From: Diphasiastrum complanatum
Taxonomy: Eukaryota; Streptophyta; Lycopodiopsida; Lycopodiales; Lycopodiaceae
Reading direction: 5' to 3'
NCBI GenBank assembly: GCA_029204225.1
Contig: CM055099.1
Location: forward strand, 61,163,753-61,227,752
DNA length: 64,000 nt
The translations under genes were made by a program, and so were the position numbers. Shown here piece after piece: positions 31,726 to 42,768 of the stretch. The notes below the pieces were generated by a model. It searched no databases. It was not told the DNA's origin and saw only the letters and a program-made list of their open reading frames with translations. Within the stretch, counting starts at the first letter, position 1. Each line of letters opens with the position of its first letter.

Positions 31726-33330
31726 TCCTGTTTATTACAACAGTACATTGTAGCAATAACATGTAAAATGATTACCTTGTATGAATTATAGATTGGTCTA
31801 TTTGAAGCCATATGTATATATTGTAAAAAGAGAACGGGTAATTCCCTACTTTTTTCAAATTTTAAGAGGTGCATCAAACCAATTACCAAGTCAAAGGAAA
31901 TAGATATATTCTCGAAGCTAACAATATTTTCTTCTAGCAATTTTCTTTCTATTTCTAGAAATTCTAAAGGTTAAATCCAAAAAGGGTTTTCAGGAATTTG
32001 TATACGTGTTTTTATCCATGAAAAACTCAATATTAGGGTTATCAATGAAGCATATATCATCAATGTACCTAAATGAGTGGATGAAGTCACATAAAAGTAA
32101 TAAGACCTAGTTTGGCTAGTCTTTTTATAAATTATGCCTCAAAGACAGATAGCCCGTCAGGACCATCCAAAGGTATATTTTCATAGCACTTAGAAATGTC
32201 TACGCGACCTACATATTGGTGATCAAAGGTGGTAGATTTAGATAGAAATCAATGCATGACTCACATTTCCAATGTAAAGTTGTATCCACATTTAAGATGC
32301 TCTTGTATGTATTTCCTTAAGGCCTGCACCTTCCATGAGGAACGGTAACAGCATACCAAGAGCTCCCGTGAGAAATTTGGCAAGTCTAGTAAAGCAGCAA
32401 TCGTGAGCATTGGTAATCCATTTGAATGATTCTTTGTGGGCCTTGAAGGTACACAGTAGGTAAAGTAGAGAATTATTTCCCATGAAATTTTTTGGTAAAA
32501 ACCTGGGAGTTATGTCCATTTTGTATGTTAGAGAATCCTTGACTAAGTTAATATGTTCGTTGGGAAAAAGAGTAAAATCTGAACTGTTGAGTCTTTGAAT
32601 GGCCAAATTTCGTACAAAGAATTTACACATGAAGCAAGGGTTATGTTGTGCTTTATCGATACCATTCACGTAGAGAAATTTGGTAAGCCATTGTAACTCA
32701 TCATTGGCAATCTTACATTTAGATGGTGTGCTAGTGTTTCCATTTACCATTTCTAATAGAGTCCAAAGTGATATTTTTATAGAAAACGGCATGGTCCCTT
32801 GTACTAATTTCGTTTAGGTTTTCATAAGAAGGTAAGAGTTTCATGAGTTTAAGCCAATCATCATAAAGTTCAGAAGCAACTTCGTTGATAATAGCTTGCC
32901 TTAAAGTGATGTGATTTAGACCTTTCTCTAATGATTTTCGTAAAAAAAAAGTACTTTTAACAATGTTGCAATCTGTGCAAATAACATGTCCATTTTTTTC
33001 CAAGATAGAATTTTTGAAGCGTGTGAAAGAAAAGCAATGAATGTAGGCTTTCTATATCAAAGTCACATAACACATCAAAAGAGAAATACCATTCACATTT
33101 TACACTTGGTAAATATAACCACTCAAAAGTAATATCATGAAAGTGTGCGTCTACAATACCAAATAGTCTGAGTAGAACATGAGCATAGAAGTGTTGTACA
33201 TGAATAGCTTCAAAGACTCTATTACAGTAACATAAATATAAAAAAAATTTCTCTGTGTCGCTGCTAGTGGTAAGCTTGAGACGGCCGGTCGCTGAGGTAC
33301 TAATTTCTCTTCTTTCTGTCACTTCCTCAT
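31725..33330 (-). pseudogene. Penelope-like element reverse transcriptase (decayed)
   Basis: Several minus-strand frames together give a Penelope-like RT. The N-terminal part (33322-32731) has TFFLRKSLEKGLNHITLRQA. RT1-3-like text follows (YLLCTFKAHKESFKWITNAH). Motif A reads VDISKCYENIPLDG near 32190 and motif C reads RYIDDICFIDNPN near 32060. The C-terminal block LVIGLMHLLKFEKSRELPVL follows. The K.HK..F.WITN and Y.NIPL.G signatures are typical of this class. No GIY-YIG endonuclease is seen. Shifts near 32750, 32290 and 31950 make it dead. Confidence 0.75.
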
Positions 33331-33434
33331 CCTACACATCGATTAGGATCTGTAAAAATTCAATTTTGATGAACTAGACTGCATGGTCAAAGCAGATGAT
33401 AGAAGAGTTATTTTTGCATTTATCCCAAAGAAAA

Positions 33435-33900
33435 AAAAAATTCACTGAATCACTTGGCACGTCAGCGTGTCAAGTTAAAAAAAAAAAATTGTTCAGCCGA
33501 CCATCATAGCACGCCGGTGTGCCATGGTGGTGAGCTGCAAACAAAATAAAAATGAGCCCTAACAGTCAACCACCTTAGCACGTCGGCGTGCTAAGGCGGT
33601 TGGCTAATATATATATATATATATTTTTTTGTTTTTCCTGCAGCCGATCGACTTAACACGCCAGCGCGCTAAGGCAGTTGGCTGCTAGGGCAAAAAAAAA
33701 ATCCTGAATCAATTGGCATGCCAGCGTGCCAAGTGATTCAGTCAAAAAAAAAAATTCTTTTTGTAGCACAAGGTCAAAAATGTTGTTTGACTTCAAAATT
33801 TTGGCACAATTCTTATTAATAAACATTTAAATAGTGGCACAAAAAAGATAGCACACCATGTATTATCTTTTTATTGACTCATGGCAAGAAAGAAACTCGC
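33435..33900. repeat. Hairpin-rich direct repeat, copy 2
   Basis: Five palindromes stand side by side: 33445-33476, 33494-33537, 33564-33605, 33641-33684 and 33704-33741. The arms differ between hairpins (TTGGCACG, CATAGCACG, CTTAGCACG, CTTAACACG, TTGGCATG), but most partner arms differ in step. The centre is always close to C-GCCGGCG-type sequence. The last hairpin and its trailing TTCTTTTTGTAGCACAAGG match copy 1. A short TA run is at 33609-33623. Confidence 0.85.
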
Positions 33901-34065
33901 AAACTCACAAAAACTTTACTCATAGAATGCCTTGCCCCACAACGAGAGGGTTCGAATTTATTCATACTAATAATGGTGTCAAATACAATGGGAGTTTCAA
34001 GTGAGAAATTTATATGCAGGGCGACCAACTTGCAGACTTGTATTTTTTTTTGGTTAAATGTGTCA

Positions 34066-34483
34066 TCATGATCCAAAGATCAATAGGTATAGGAGCGAGA
34101 AAATTGACAGAAGGAAGACTTCAGAGTTTATAGGACGTGAGAGTGGATTTGAATTTAATGATTCTGCCAGGAATGAAGGAGACTTGGTAGCTTTTAGATT
34201 GGCAGTAATCATAAGAGAACTGGTCACCAATGTTGCAGATATCTTGAGAGAAGATCTCAAGTTGAGAAGCACTAAACTCGTCAAGGTCATCAAGAAAGAC
34301 AAGAGGGTGAGGTAATAAAGGGGCATCAGGAACAAATGAGGAAATATCAGAAGGAGTATTCCCGATTTCATTTTCCAGGCACAGAAAAACTTTTCTAATG
34401 TGCAAACTGAAAAATCTTTTCTTTTCTTCAAATTTTTTGACAAAATCATTCAAACGACCAAAGAGATTCTCTACCAAGCTCAA
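34066..34483 (-). CDS. Unrecognised ORF, 120-127 codons
   Basis: The minus strand has overlapping open frames. The longer-looking protein text is ENLFGRLNDFVKKFEEKKRF, then ENEIGNTPSDISSFVPDAPL and LDDLDEFSASQLEIFSQDIC. It has acidic and amphipathic parts and no domain I know. It lies upstream of the Penelope-like element beyond the hairpin repeat and may be a relic of another mobile element. Confidence 0.25.
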
Positions 34484-34749
34484 GGTATCATTCTTTTTAA
34501 CAAACTCAAGATATATTTTGACCCAAAATCTATAGTCTCTAGAAGATCAATTAAGCACAAAACCTTATCCTCCAGTCCAGCAGAAGAACAAGTAGCCCTA
34601 TCAGTGTCAATGATAAAAGTATGCATCGTTACGGTCTTTTTTTTTCATACAACAAATAAGCGCCTGTATAAAATGGTTAGGTGGAGGAAGGCTCCCCATT
34701 ATCCAAAGAGGCAACGTTTTGAAACCATCATGTGGATTAAAACATAAAT

Positions 34750-35810
34750 CAGATAAAAGGTAAAGGTTTCAGTACTATCTTAGCCAAGGAATAGTCAGAT
34801 TTACACCACCAGAATGTAGAGAGCGTTACAAAATTTTACCTAGTTCCTCTTGACAAAGCAAGATTGAAACCTTTTGAAGCCTTTATTCATAATCCAACAA
34901 GGTAAAATATAGTTGGAAAGTAAAATACAGTTATGAAAAAGCACCATAAATCATAACCACTTTGAAGACGTCCCAGTTGATACCTGTCACCATTCCACAA
35001 CACAAAATTGCATGAGTTAGTACAATGGGGAAGACAGGTGTCATAGTTGAGCGTAAGTTGTTATCCATGTCCAAAAGAAACTATATCACTTAACAACAAA
35101 ATCGTATTTTTAAATCATAGTCCTGTCTTTCCAAACAATAGAAAAGTTTTTAGCGATAGGCCAAGCCCTAATATTACCGTATCAGGGCTTGTGCCATGCT
35201 GATCAGTTTACGGACAATTGTTCCATATCGGTTAGTATTTATTTTTAAACCGAATATGAATAGTTTTAATTGTTTACATTCTTTTTAGCTAAAAGATTTG
35301 TTGTGGACATGTGTGCTGGTATTAGGGCAAGAGTGGTAGATATTTAAGTACAACGAAAAAAACCATCTCAAGATGTTTTAATTCATTTCGTAAGTGACAA
35401 ATTGAAAGTTTATATATGAAATGAAAGACAAACTGAAAGTTTACATATGAGCCTACTGTCCATCGTTGAGGACAGCGGACGTATCCATCTATTTTGTCAG
35501 AGCATAAATTTGATTCATAGAAGGTCTTATGCATCGTTGCCTAATAGAAGCATGCCATTGACTACAAAGTTGATAAAGATGGCTAGTGGTCCATCGCTGC
35601 AACTGGAGTAAAAAGCACTTTACTAAAGTATGAAAAGAGTGCACTACCAGAAGTCCATCACTGCCTATAAGGCAGATGGATCTATTTGTAAAAAAGAAAA
35701 GTTGGACTATCCATTGCTTGGGACAACGATCTATCAAGCTCATAAATCCTCATAAAATGCACTATGAGTGACGTTTAACCACATAAGAAGAAATCAAGGA
35801 AGCATAAAAC
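34750..35810. other. Intergenic stretch with weak repeats
   Basis: No coding signal. Variants of GTCCATCGCTGC recur between 35455 and 35720 (four or five times, both orientations). A small palindrome CATATCGGTT...AACCGAATATG is at 35225-35259. Confidence 0.35.
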
Positions 35811-35816
35811 CAATTG

Positions 35817-37275
35817 CTAATAAACAAGAAAAATGATAGCCTTGCAAAGGAGTGAAGTAAAAAAAAATCTTACTATATGATAGCTTCCAACGAATAGAGG
35901 ACTGGTAGGGTGCAAATGCTGGATGAGAGACTTCCAAGGGTGTTGTGGGGAACATTCATTGAGACTGCATAATTTATAGTGACATGTAAGGTTGTTGTCT
36001 TTGCCTTGATGTCCTCCTTGGATTTTGATTTGAAGTAGGCTCTTCAACATCAGCATCCAAAGTATCATCAATGTCATCAACATCAAGAATGTTAGATCCA
36101 ACATCCACACCACCACAAACTTTTCAAAAGTTTCCCTCATAAAAAATGACATCTCTTCCAATGACCACATTCTTAATTGAAGGAATATAAAATTTGTAAG
36201 CCTTGCTCACCTCACTATAACCAACAAAAATGTCTTTATTTGAAGATGGATCCTCCTTTGTCATATCATCAAGAGTAATGTTGATATAGCAAATGCATCC
36301 AAAAGTTTTGAAAAACTTGACACTTGGCCTCCTACCAAACAAGACTTCAAAAGAGATTTTTCCATCCAATACCACACTCGGCCATTCAATACCACACTCG
36401 GCCATTTATTGCATGAAAAATTTGCACACAACAAAGCTTGATCCCAAAAGGATTTAGGAAGATTTGCACTAACCTCATGGCTTTGGCACCTTCACATAAG
36501 ATTCTTAGTAGAAATGTACTCAATACCATTTTCACTCCTCAAGCACTTGATCTTTGTAAAAAATTGGACCTCCCTTGCAATCTTGAACTTGACAAAGACA
36601 TGAAACACCTCATCTTTGCTCTTTAGTAGATACACCCAACAAAATCCACTAAAATCATCAATAAAAGTCACATACATCTTAGCACCTCCATTGCTAATTG
36701 TAGTAACTCCTTGAATATTCGAATGCACAAGTTGAATAGCCTTACTTGACCTTGATGTAGATCTCTTGTAAGGTAACCTATGTGACTTTGATAAAGCACA
36801 TTGCTCACAAACATGATTCATGCTTGATAAAGAATTGGGAAGATAAAAAACAACTTGTCTCTTTGCCATCACCTCCAATGAATTGTAGTTGAGATGCCCC
36901 AATCTCTTGTGCCATATCTCTTGCATTGACAATTGCTCCTTTTCCATACTTCCAACTTGGTTAGCAACAACACAAGCATCAAGTTTGAGCAACTTACCTT
37001 GCCTCTTTCCTTTTGCAATAGATTCATCCTCCTTGATCAAACAAGCATCACCATCAAACTCCACTTTGAATCCCTTGACTCACACTAAGAAGGTTTTTAG
37101 TAATAGATGGAATGAACAAAACATCCTTCAAATTCACAATCTTATTAGTAGAGAGGGAAATAAGAATTGTGCCAATCCCTTTGATTGCACACTCACCATC
37201 ATTGGCCATGTAGATCACCTTCTTGTCACCTTCAAATGTGCTAGGGAAATTGGATGGATGTCCTAACAATGACAA
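35817..37275 (-). pseudogene. copia-5: protease end and integrase, related to copia-1
   Basis: Reading from 37275 down, the text gives a protease end (VYMANDGECAIKGIGT, DVLFIPSITKNLLSVSQ), the integrase zinc domain (WHKRLGHLNYNSLEV, CEQCALSKSH), a core start (LVHSNIQGVTT, first Asp changed to Asn) and an integrase end (MLFGRRPSVKF-like LFGRRPSVKFFKTFGC, VGYSEVSKAYKFYIPS, IGRDVIFYEG). About 110 codons of the core, including the second Asp and the Glu, are deleted between 36492 and 36405. It is a truncated minus-strand copy of the copia-1 family. Confidence 0.85.
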
Positions 37276-37278
37276 ATG

Positions 37279-37622
37279 TGTTGGATGAATCGGATCGGGA
37301 CGATCCTACTCCTACTCAAAGGTAGGGTCCAACGAGTTCCCTCGGTACGTGACTTAGAATTTGCCTCGAACAGGAACATAGATCATGCTACACAGTAACA
37401 CAGATAGAAAAATGCTCTCCACACCAAGCTCACGTAGCAAACTGTATTTCTCAAAATGAAAATACACTATACATATAGTTCTTCACTCAGGCAACCCGTG
37501 CATGACCCAGGTTGACGGGACGCGTGTCTCGTCAACTCGCCTTGTGGCGAGGCCAACTGATCTTTATCCACTGATAGAATCCATAGTACAGTAACATAGT
37601 GATTCTACTTTAATTCTAACTC
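37279..37622 (-). repeat. 3' LTR of copia-4
   Basis: On the minus strand a polypurine run AAGGGAGAGAG (near 37633-37623) is followed by about 340 bp that ends CATCCAACA at 37279. It directly follows the copia-4 RNase H end, as a 3' LTR should. The first two bases of the LTR do not read TG, so the right boundary is approximate. Confidence 0.6.
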
Positions 37623-37675
37623 TCTCCCTTAAAGTAGAGTCTACTTTTTATACAGTCATATACAGAGCTTTAAAG

Positions 37676-39015
37676 TCAACAGACTTTAAGTACAGAAAGC
37701 TTTGATCTAAACTTATCAAACTTTTCTCTAACAAGTGGCTTAATGAAAATATCAGCTAGTTGTTCTTCTGTACTACAATGAACAACATGAATTTCACGAC
37801 TCAGCAGCCTCTCATGTATAAAGCGATACTGAATCTCAATGTGTTTGGTTCTCACATGGAACACTGGATTCTTTGCTAGCTGAATGCCACTCTGACTATC
37901 ATTATGTATAGGTGTGGGATTTTCCTGTTTCATGCCAACTTCATCCAAGACTTGCCTCAACCATATAGCTTCATGTGCTGCACTACACATTGCCTTATAG
38001 TTTACTTTTGTGGTGGATAAAGCAACTGTACTTTATTTTTTACTAGACCAGGAAAAGCAACTGCCACAAAGCTGGAATACATTCCCTGTGGTGGATCTAC
38101 GATCGTCATAGTCACCTCCCCAATCTGCATCCACATAACCACATAGCTTAGGTAAACCCTCATGCTTCTTATAAACCAAACCATAATCTAAAGAGCCTTT
38201 GACATAAAGCAAAATGCACTTAGTTGTCTTCCAATGCGTTTCTGTAGGTGCTGCCATAAACTGACTTACAATACCAACAACATAGCATAAATATGGTCTA
38301 GTCGTGGTAAGGTAAATCAAGCTCCCTACTAACTGCCTATACAACGTAGCATCAAATGGTTGTGACTCATCAAGCTTAGAAAGCTTTTTTTCTGGTTCAA
38401 TAGAGTGTTCACTAGCTTGCAATCCTGCAACCTGAACCTGTGCAGCAACTCTCTAACATACTTCACCTGGGTTAAACCCACTTCGTGTCCTTTTTGCCAC
38501 ACCTCCACTCCAAGGCAATAATGCATTAGGCTGAGATCTGTCATCTCGAATTGTTCCATGAGGTCTTTCTTTATCATGTCTATTATCTGTTGATTATTTC
38601 CCGTGACAATCAAGTCATCAATGTAAAGAGCAATCAAAGCAACCTTACCATCAAAGCATAAGACATAAAGATTTGGATCAGAATTGTTCTCACCATCCCC
38701 TTAGAATGAAAGTAGGCATCAATCCTGCTGTACCACGCACGTGGTGCCTATTTAAGACCATAAAGTATTTTATTCAAAGACATACTTTATTCTTCTGTCC
38801 TTTCACTGCAAAGCCTTCAGATTGATCTATGAACACCTCTTCTTCTAACTCACCATTTAGAAAAGCAGATTTCACATCCATCTGATGTAAAGGCCTTGTC
38901 TTGGCATATTTGGATATGTTCAAAAGATGAACTAATGAAAGCTTTGCTACAACAAATCTAAGTTTGTCGCATGTTTGGATTGGTTGTGGCAAAGGTTCCA
39001 TCAAATCATCTTTCT
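37676..39015 (-). pseudogene. copia-4 RT and RNase H
   Basis: From right to left: an RT start (HQMDVKSAFLNGELEEEVFI, QSEGF), the catalytic ALYIDDLIVTGNN, then FEMTDLSLMHYCLGVEV, LYRQLVGSLIYLTTTRPYLC, THWKTTKCILLYVKGS, the RNase H YVDADWGGDYDDRRSTTGNV, then AAHEAIWLRQVL, HNDSQSGIQLAKNP and FHVRTKHIEIQYRFIHE. Frame breaks lie near 38000, 38400 and 38700. The element is cut at about 39015, so gag, protease and integrase are gone. It is a different copia lineage from copia-1. Confidence 0.9.
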
Positions 39016-39019
39016 GAAC

Positions 39020-39560
39020 TTATCAAAAGAAAGAACCAAGGTAAAGGCAAGGCAAAAACAAGTAAGAACAACCATAGAAAAACTGTAAATATATTTCTAT
39101 TAAAAAATTTTGTACATGTATCTCATCCACATCCAGTGAGACAAATATTTAATCAGTATCAACTATCTATGATCTCTAAATCCATTTCTCCAGTTGGAAG
39201 TAGTTTGGGTGGAGAACACTCGGCCACTACAACTGGATATGAATTTTCGATCACAAGCTTTATGGTCTCTTGCCTGAAGTGCATTATTTCCATTGGGGAG
39301 ACCTTCGGACATTTAAACTGAAAAAAAACATAAACACAGTTAAATGTAATTAATCAAAAATCAGTTAATAGGAATTTATATATGAAAAAAAAAAATCACA
39401 ATTAAAAGTAATTAATTGAAGATTACCTCTTCCAGATTTGGAAGTCCATCTTGTAATGCAAGCCAATCAAAAAAGTATTTGGCATTGCATACGGTATACC
39501 AACCATAGTTGACAGAATCAACCTGCTGGGAGGACCACAAAATCCAAATTTTAACATTAT
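39020..39560. other. Unassigned AT-rich stretch
   Basis: No domain or clear repeat seen on either strand; several short A/T runs. Confidence 0.35.
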
Positions 39561-39563
39561 GAG

Positions 39564-39632
39564 ATATCAGATCAACGTGCAGGATGTTAGAATAAAATCT
39601 ACAACAAAAACAAGCACGCATCGAACCGATAT
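39564..39632 (+). repeat. 69-bp inverted-repeat unit 1
   Basis: Left arm ATATCAGATCAACGTGC, right arm GCACGCATCGAACCGATAT. It is 69 bp end to end. Confidence 0.85.
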
Positions 39633-39650
39633 CAAAAAAATATTGATTGA

Positions 39651-39719
39651 ATATCGGATCAACGTGCATGTTATGAAAATAAACCAATCAAAAACTACAA
39701 GGGCACGTCGAACCGATAT
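39651..39719 (+). repeat. 69-bp inverted-repeat unit 2
   Basis: Left arm ATATCGGATCAACGTGC, right arm GCACGTCGAACCGATAT. 69 bp. It starts 18 bp after unit 1, and its interior resembles that of unit 1. Confidence 0.9.
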
Positions 39720-40157
39720 TGAAAAATTTATACCTCTGCATCAACCATTTTCAGTTTTGAATATGCTTTTGCATTTGGTACTGGAAAGAGTTCCAGTAAT
39801 TTCTAGTTATGGGTCCTGGCAATTTTGTGTGTGTGTGTAATAGACTTCATCTTTAAACAAACTGGATTACACACACCCTCATCATTGACGTACAAGGACA
39901 ATACATATAAGCTCCAATGATCACTACAATCAGAAACCAATAAATTTATGAGAATCAATGTGAAATCAAATGAAAAATTCAATATGATAAAATCTGAAAA
40001 AAAAAGACACTTACTTTGTTATGTATGGCAACACAAGAATTGGAGTCCCCAGTCTGACGTATTGGAGCATATCATCGTGCAGAATTTTGAAATCAGGGAA
40101 ATTAAATACAGCCATGAATTGAAGGGAAAATAATGCAACATCTACAAACAATGGGGT

Positions 40158-40667
40158 CTAGAAAAACTCCATCCAGTACCAAATTGCCCCACCTCCTACA
40201 TTGTCCCCTAGCATTTTATCCCTATTTTCTAATTCACTTGTATCTAATCTAGAAAGGGGGAGACCAGCATTGGTCTTTGGCATCCTAAAACTATATGGAG
40301 GACCTAAACCATTAAAATACATGTTTAACAATTGATCATACCGTACATATTGAGGAGTATTTACAAAGGCAAGTGCAAGGGGTGATGGAAGTAATACAGA
40401 TAAACCACAAAAAGAATTGTCATTCAAAATTGATTCTAGCTTTGCACTAACAAAATCATCTAAATCATTTCCAAGAACAGGAGGAGGAGGAGATTTAGGA
40501 TGTGGAGATTTATTAGGAGAGGAAGATTTAGCAGGAGAAGTTAAAGATGAAGTTCTGGGAGGAGAAGAATGAGACTTAGGAGGAGAATGCCTAGAAGAAA
40601 GAATATTATTTAGAGGAGATGGATTAGAAAAACCCCTCGCTTTATTTGGAGGGTCAAGAGACCTCAT
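40158..40667 (-). CDS. Unrecognised 169-codon Pro/Ser-rich ORF
   Basis: The ATG at 40667 opens MRSLDPPNKARGFSNPSPLN, then a Ser/Pro/Lys-rich region (PPKSHSSPPRTSS, SPNKSPHPKSPPPP), then a more ordinary part: LDDFVSAKLESILNDNSFCG, YVRYDQLLNMYFNGLGPPYS, LDTSELENRDKMLGDN. The frame ends at 40158. It could be a nuclear or retroelement gag-like protein with a disordered N-terminus. No family is recognised and no splice signals are obvious. Confidence 0.35.
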   Translation of the reverse strand: MRSLDPPNKARGFSNPSPLNNILSSRHSPPKSHSSPPRTSSLTSPAKSSSPNKSPHPKSPPPPVLGNDLDDFVSAKLESILNDNSFCGLSVLLPSPLALAFVNTPQYVRYDQLLNMYFNGLGPPYSFRMPKTNAGLPLSRLDTSELENRDKMLGDNVGGGAIWYWMEFF

Positions 40668-40669
40668 CT

Positions 40670-41246
40670 TCTTTGAAACACTCCCACTCTATATACGAAT
40701 AACAAGTCGGGTTGGTTGAGGTTGCTTTCATTTTCTCCTCTCTAAATCTTGTTTTTGAGGAGAGGAGGGAGTAGGTCTAAAGTATTCTGCAAACTTGTCA
40801 TATGCTCTACGTCCAATATGGCTTCTCAACAACATTTGTCACCACATCATGCAACAGATGGTGCTGCCACATCTATAACTACCGGTCCTGCTAGTGAATC
40901 ATCCGGTTCTCTGTATGTAGGTGAATACCAATTCCACAGTTGAAAAATTTCACCTAAAAATTCTCATATGTTGTGTGCAGCGCCTCAATTGCCATTACAG
41001 TCCATCTCACATCTGTAGATAGACTTCTTGTAACGTCTCTGATGGACCTCTATATGTGAGATTTCGGAATAGAAGATTATTTGTCTTCTGAAGTTTCCGA
41101 ATATCCTTGACTCAAGGTGGGTCTCTTATTCTGCCCCTTGGCCTAGGAGGAGGTGGTGGTGGTTGTGGATCTCCCTGACCTGCACCTGAAATTAGTACAC
41201 CTGAATGATCTCGTGCTGTCTGCTTGGTCCACGCCATTAATGTGTA
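40670..41246. other. Unassigned stretch upstream of the 40158-40667 frame
   Basis: No domain recognised. Moderately GC-rich, with short frames on both strands; it may hold the promoter of the minus-strand ORF. Confidence 0.3.
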
Positions 41247-41315
41247 GTATCGGATCAACGCGCGATAATGTTAATTTCAGGATCAGACCTCAGGTCGGAT
41301 GCGTCGAAGCGATAT
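41247..41315 (+). repeat. 69-bp inverted-repeat unit 3
   Basis: Left arm GTATCGGATCAACGCGCG, right arm GGATGCGTCGAAGCGATAT. 69 bp. Confidence 0.8.
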
Positions 41316-41340
41316 CTGAGCTCAACAAATCCGTTAGCTG

Positions 41341-41409
41341 GTAGCGGATGGGTGCGTGCGAGTATTAACGGATTGAAGGAAGTTGGTTTCGAACGCGTTG
41401 AATCGATAT
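41341..41409 (+). repeat. 69-bp inverted-repeat unit 4
   Basis: Left arm diverged (TAGCGGATGGGTGCGTGCG), right arm CGCGTTGAATCGATAT. 69 bp. Confidence 0.7.
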
Positions 41410-41782
41410 CGCATATATGCAAATAACTATAAGCAAAAAAATTTCAGCGTCGTCGATCAATATATATAGAGAAAATCAGAACCGATTGCAAACGTGGTGG
41501 TTTGGATGTCCGAGGTTCGAATTACAATGATGATTACTCCGAGGCTTGTCAATCAAATCAAACTAAATATCCATCAGTCATCAAAATGATTAGTCCATAT
41601 CAAATAAACCAAAATTAATTTCAAATAAAGTATGGTCACATCTACAATTAATACTGCAAAAATATGCTATCACACTTCTACCACTTAATGTTAAATTGAC
41701 AACGTTAAGCTTTGAATATCAGACCTTTTTTATATCCAATAATTATAGTTTTGGAAAATTCCAAAGGCCAGATTTTCATCCG

Positions 41783-41851
41783 ATAGCTAATTGATGCGCA
41801 TATAAAGCATTTGAAAACCATAGTTTGTATTCTCGCGCGCTTATCCGATAT
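41783..41851 (-). repeat. 69-bp inverted-repeat unit 5, inverted orientation
   Basis: Left arm ATAGCTAATTGATGCGC, right arm GCGCGCTTATCCGATAT. 69 bp. The GGATA/C-type arm is on the right, so it is flipped relative to units 1-4. Confidence 0.7.
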
Positions 41852-41873
41852 TGGACGGAATATGAATGATCAG

Positions 41874-41944
41874 AGCTTGATTCGATAGATTCTGCATAAC
41901 GTTGGCCAGTATGAAGAGTCTTTCGAATCAAGCTTTGATCATGC
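41874..41944. repeat. 71-bp inverted repeat with different arms
   Basis: The arms AGCTTGATTCGA and TCGAATCAAGCT are perfect over 12 bp and continue with partial pairing. Its size is like the neighbouring 69-bp units, but the arm sequence differs. Confidence 0.7.
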
Positions 41945-41994
41945 AAATATGGTCCAATAGTTTCGAAAATGTCGATAATATTTTTATTCCTAGA

Positions 41995-42062
41995 ATAGCG
42001 ATTCGACGCGCGCAACCCAAATGTAGCATAACCATCATCTGCCAAGTGCATTGATCCGATAT
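41995..42062 (-). repeat. 68-bp inverted-repeat unit 6, inverted orientation
   Basis: Left arm ATAGCGATTCGACGCGCG, right arm TGCATTGATCCGATAT. Confidence 0.75.
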
Positions 42063-42580
42063 CCCATACGCAGAAAAATCATACTGGAATGCATAATGAA
42101 AGACTTATAAAAATGTTATGAATGAACATTATCTCAAAAGAATTTTTTTTTGTCTTTACGGTGCTTAAATAGGACGAGAGATTGTAATAATTCTCCTCGT
42201 ATATTTTTCAATGATATCCATTAATCATTTGTTTATAATTGGTTTAGTTATTATTCAAGGAGGCTAGTGATTGTCTATTTAATGTATTTCGGCGCGAGTA
42301 CAGATTCTAGGGTCAAGGCTAATGATGATTCATTGAATCTAATAGACTAGTTAATGTATTCTGGCGTAGGTATGTCATTTTTTATGAGAGAAACTTTCCA
42401 AAAGTTTTTTCAAGTGGTGGTGTGGTCTCACTCTGATTGGTGGATAAATATAGGCTATATTTCTCAATTCATTTTTTGACAAATTTATGGTTGTGATTAT
42501 GAGCACCACTTTTCATATTTCGATTCTATGATCTTTTATTCTGAACTCTCTAGTCTTGTTATTTTTTTTTCCTTCTCGCA

Positions 42581-42649
42581 ATATCGAATCGACGCGCGCC
42601 ATCCCTTACTGTGCATGCTCGTATTCATTCAAGCGCGTTGAATCGATAT
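42581..42649 (+). repeat. 69-bp inverted-repeat unit 7
   Basis: Left arm ATATCGAATCGACGCGCG, right arm AGCGCGTTGAATCGATAT. 69 bp. Confidence 0.9.
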
Positions 42650-42699
42650 CAACCACTTCCGACGAGTGCTTTTCAAAAAAATTTATCTTTGGCCTTACC

Positions 42700-42768
42700 A
42701 TATCGGATCAGCGCGCGCACTTTGCTTTATTCCTCTACCGATGTCTATCTGTCGCGTTGAACCGATAT
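42700..42768 (+). repeat. 69-bp inverted-repeat unit 8
   Basis: Left arm ATATCGGATCAGCGCGCG, right arm GTCGCGTTGAACCGATAT. 69 bp. Confidence 0.9.

Noticed and set aside
28925..33900. Hammerhead ribozyme in the hairpin repeats, as in Penelope pLTRs
   Set aside because: I looked for the CTGATGA core on both strands in both repeat copies and did not find it.
39564..42768. CRISPR-like array or integron cassette array
   Set aside because: The units are inverted, unevenly spaced, vary in orientation, and the context is a plant nuclear genome. Only the fixed length recalls recombination sites.
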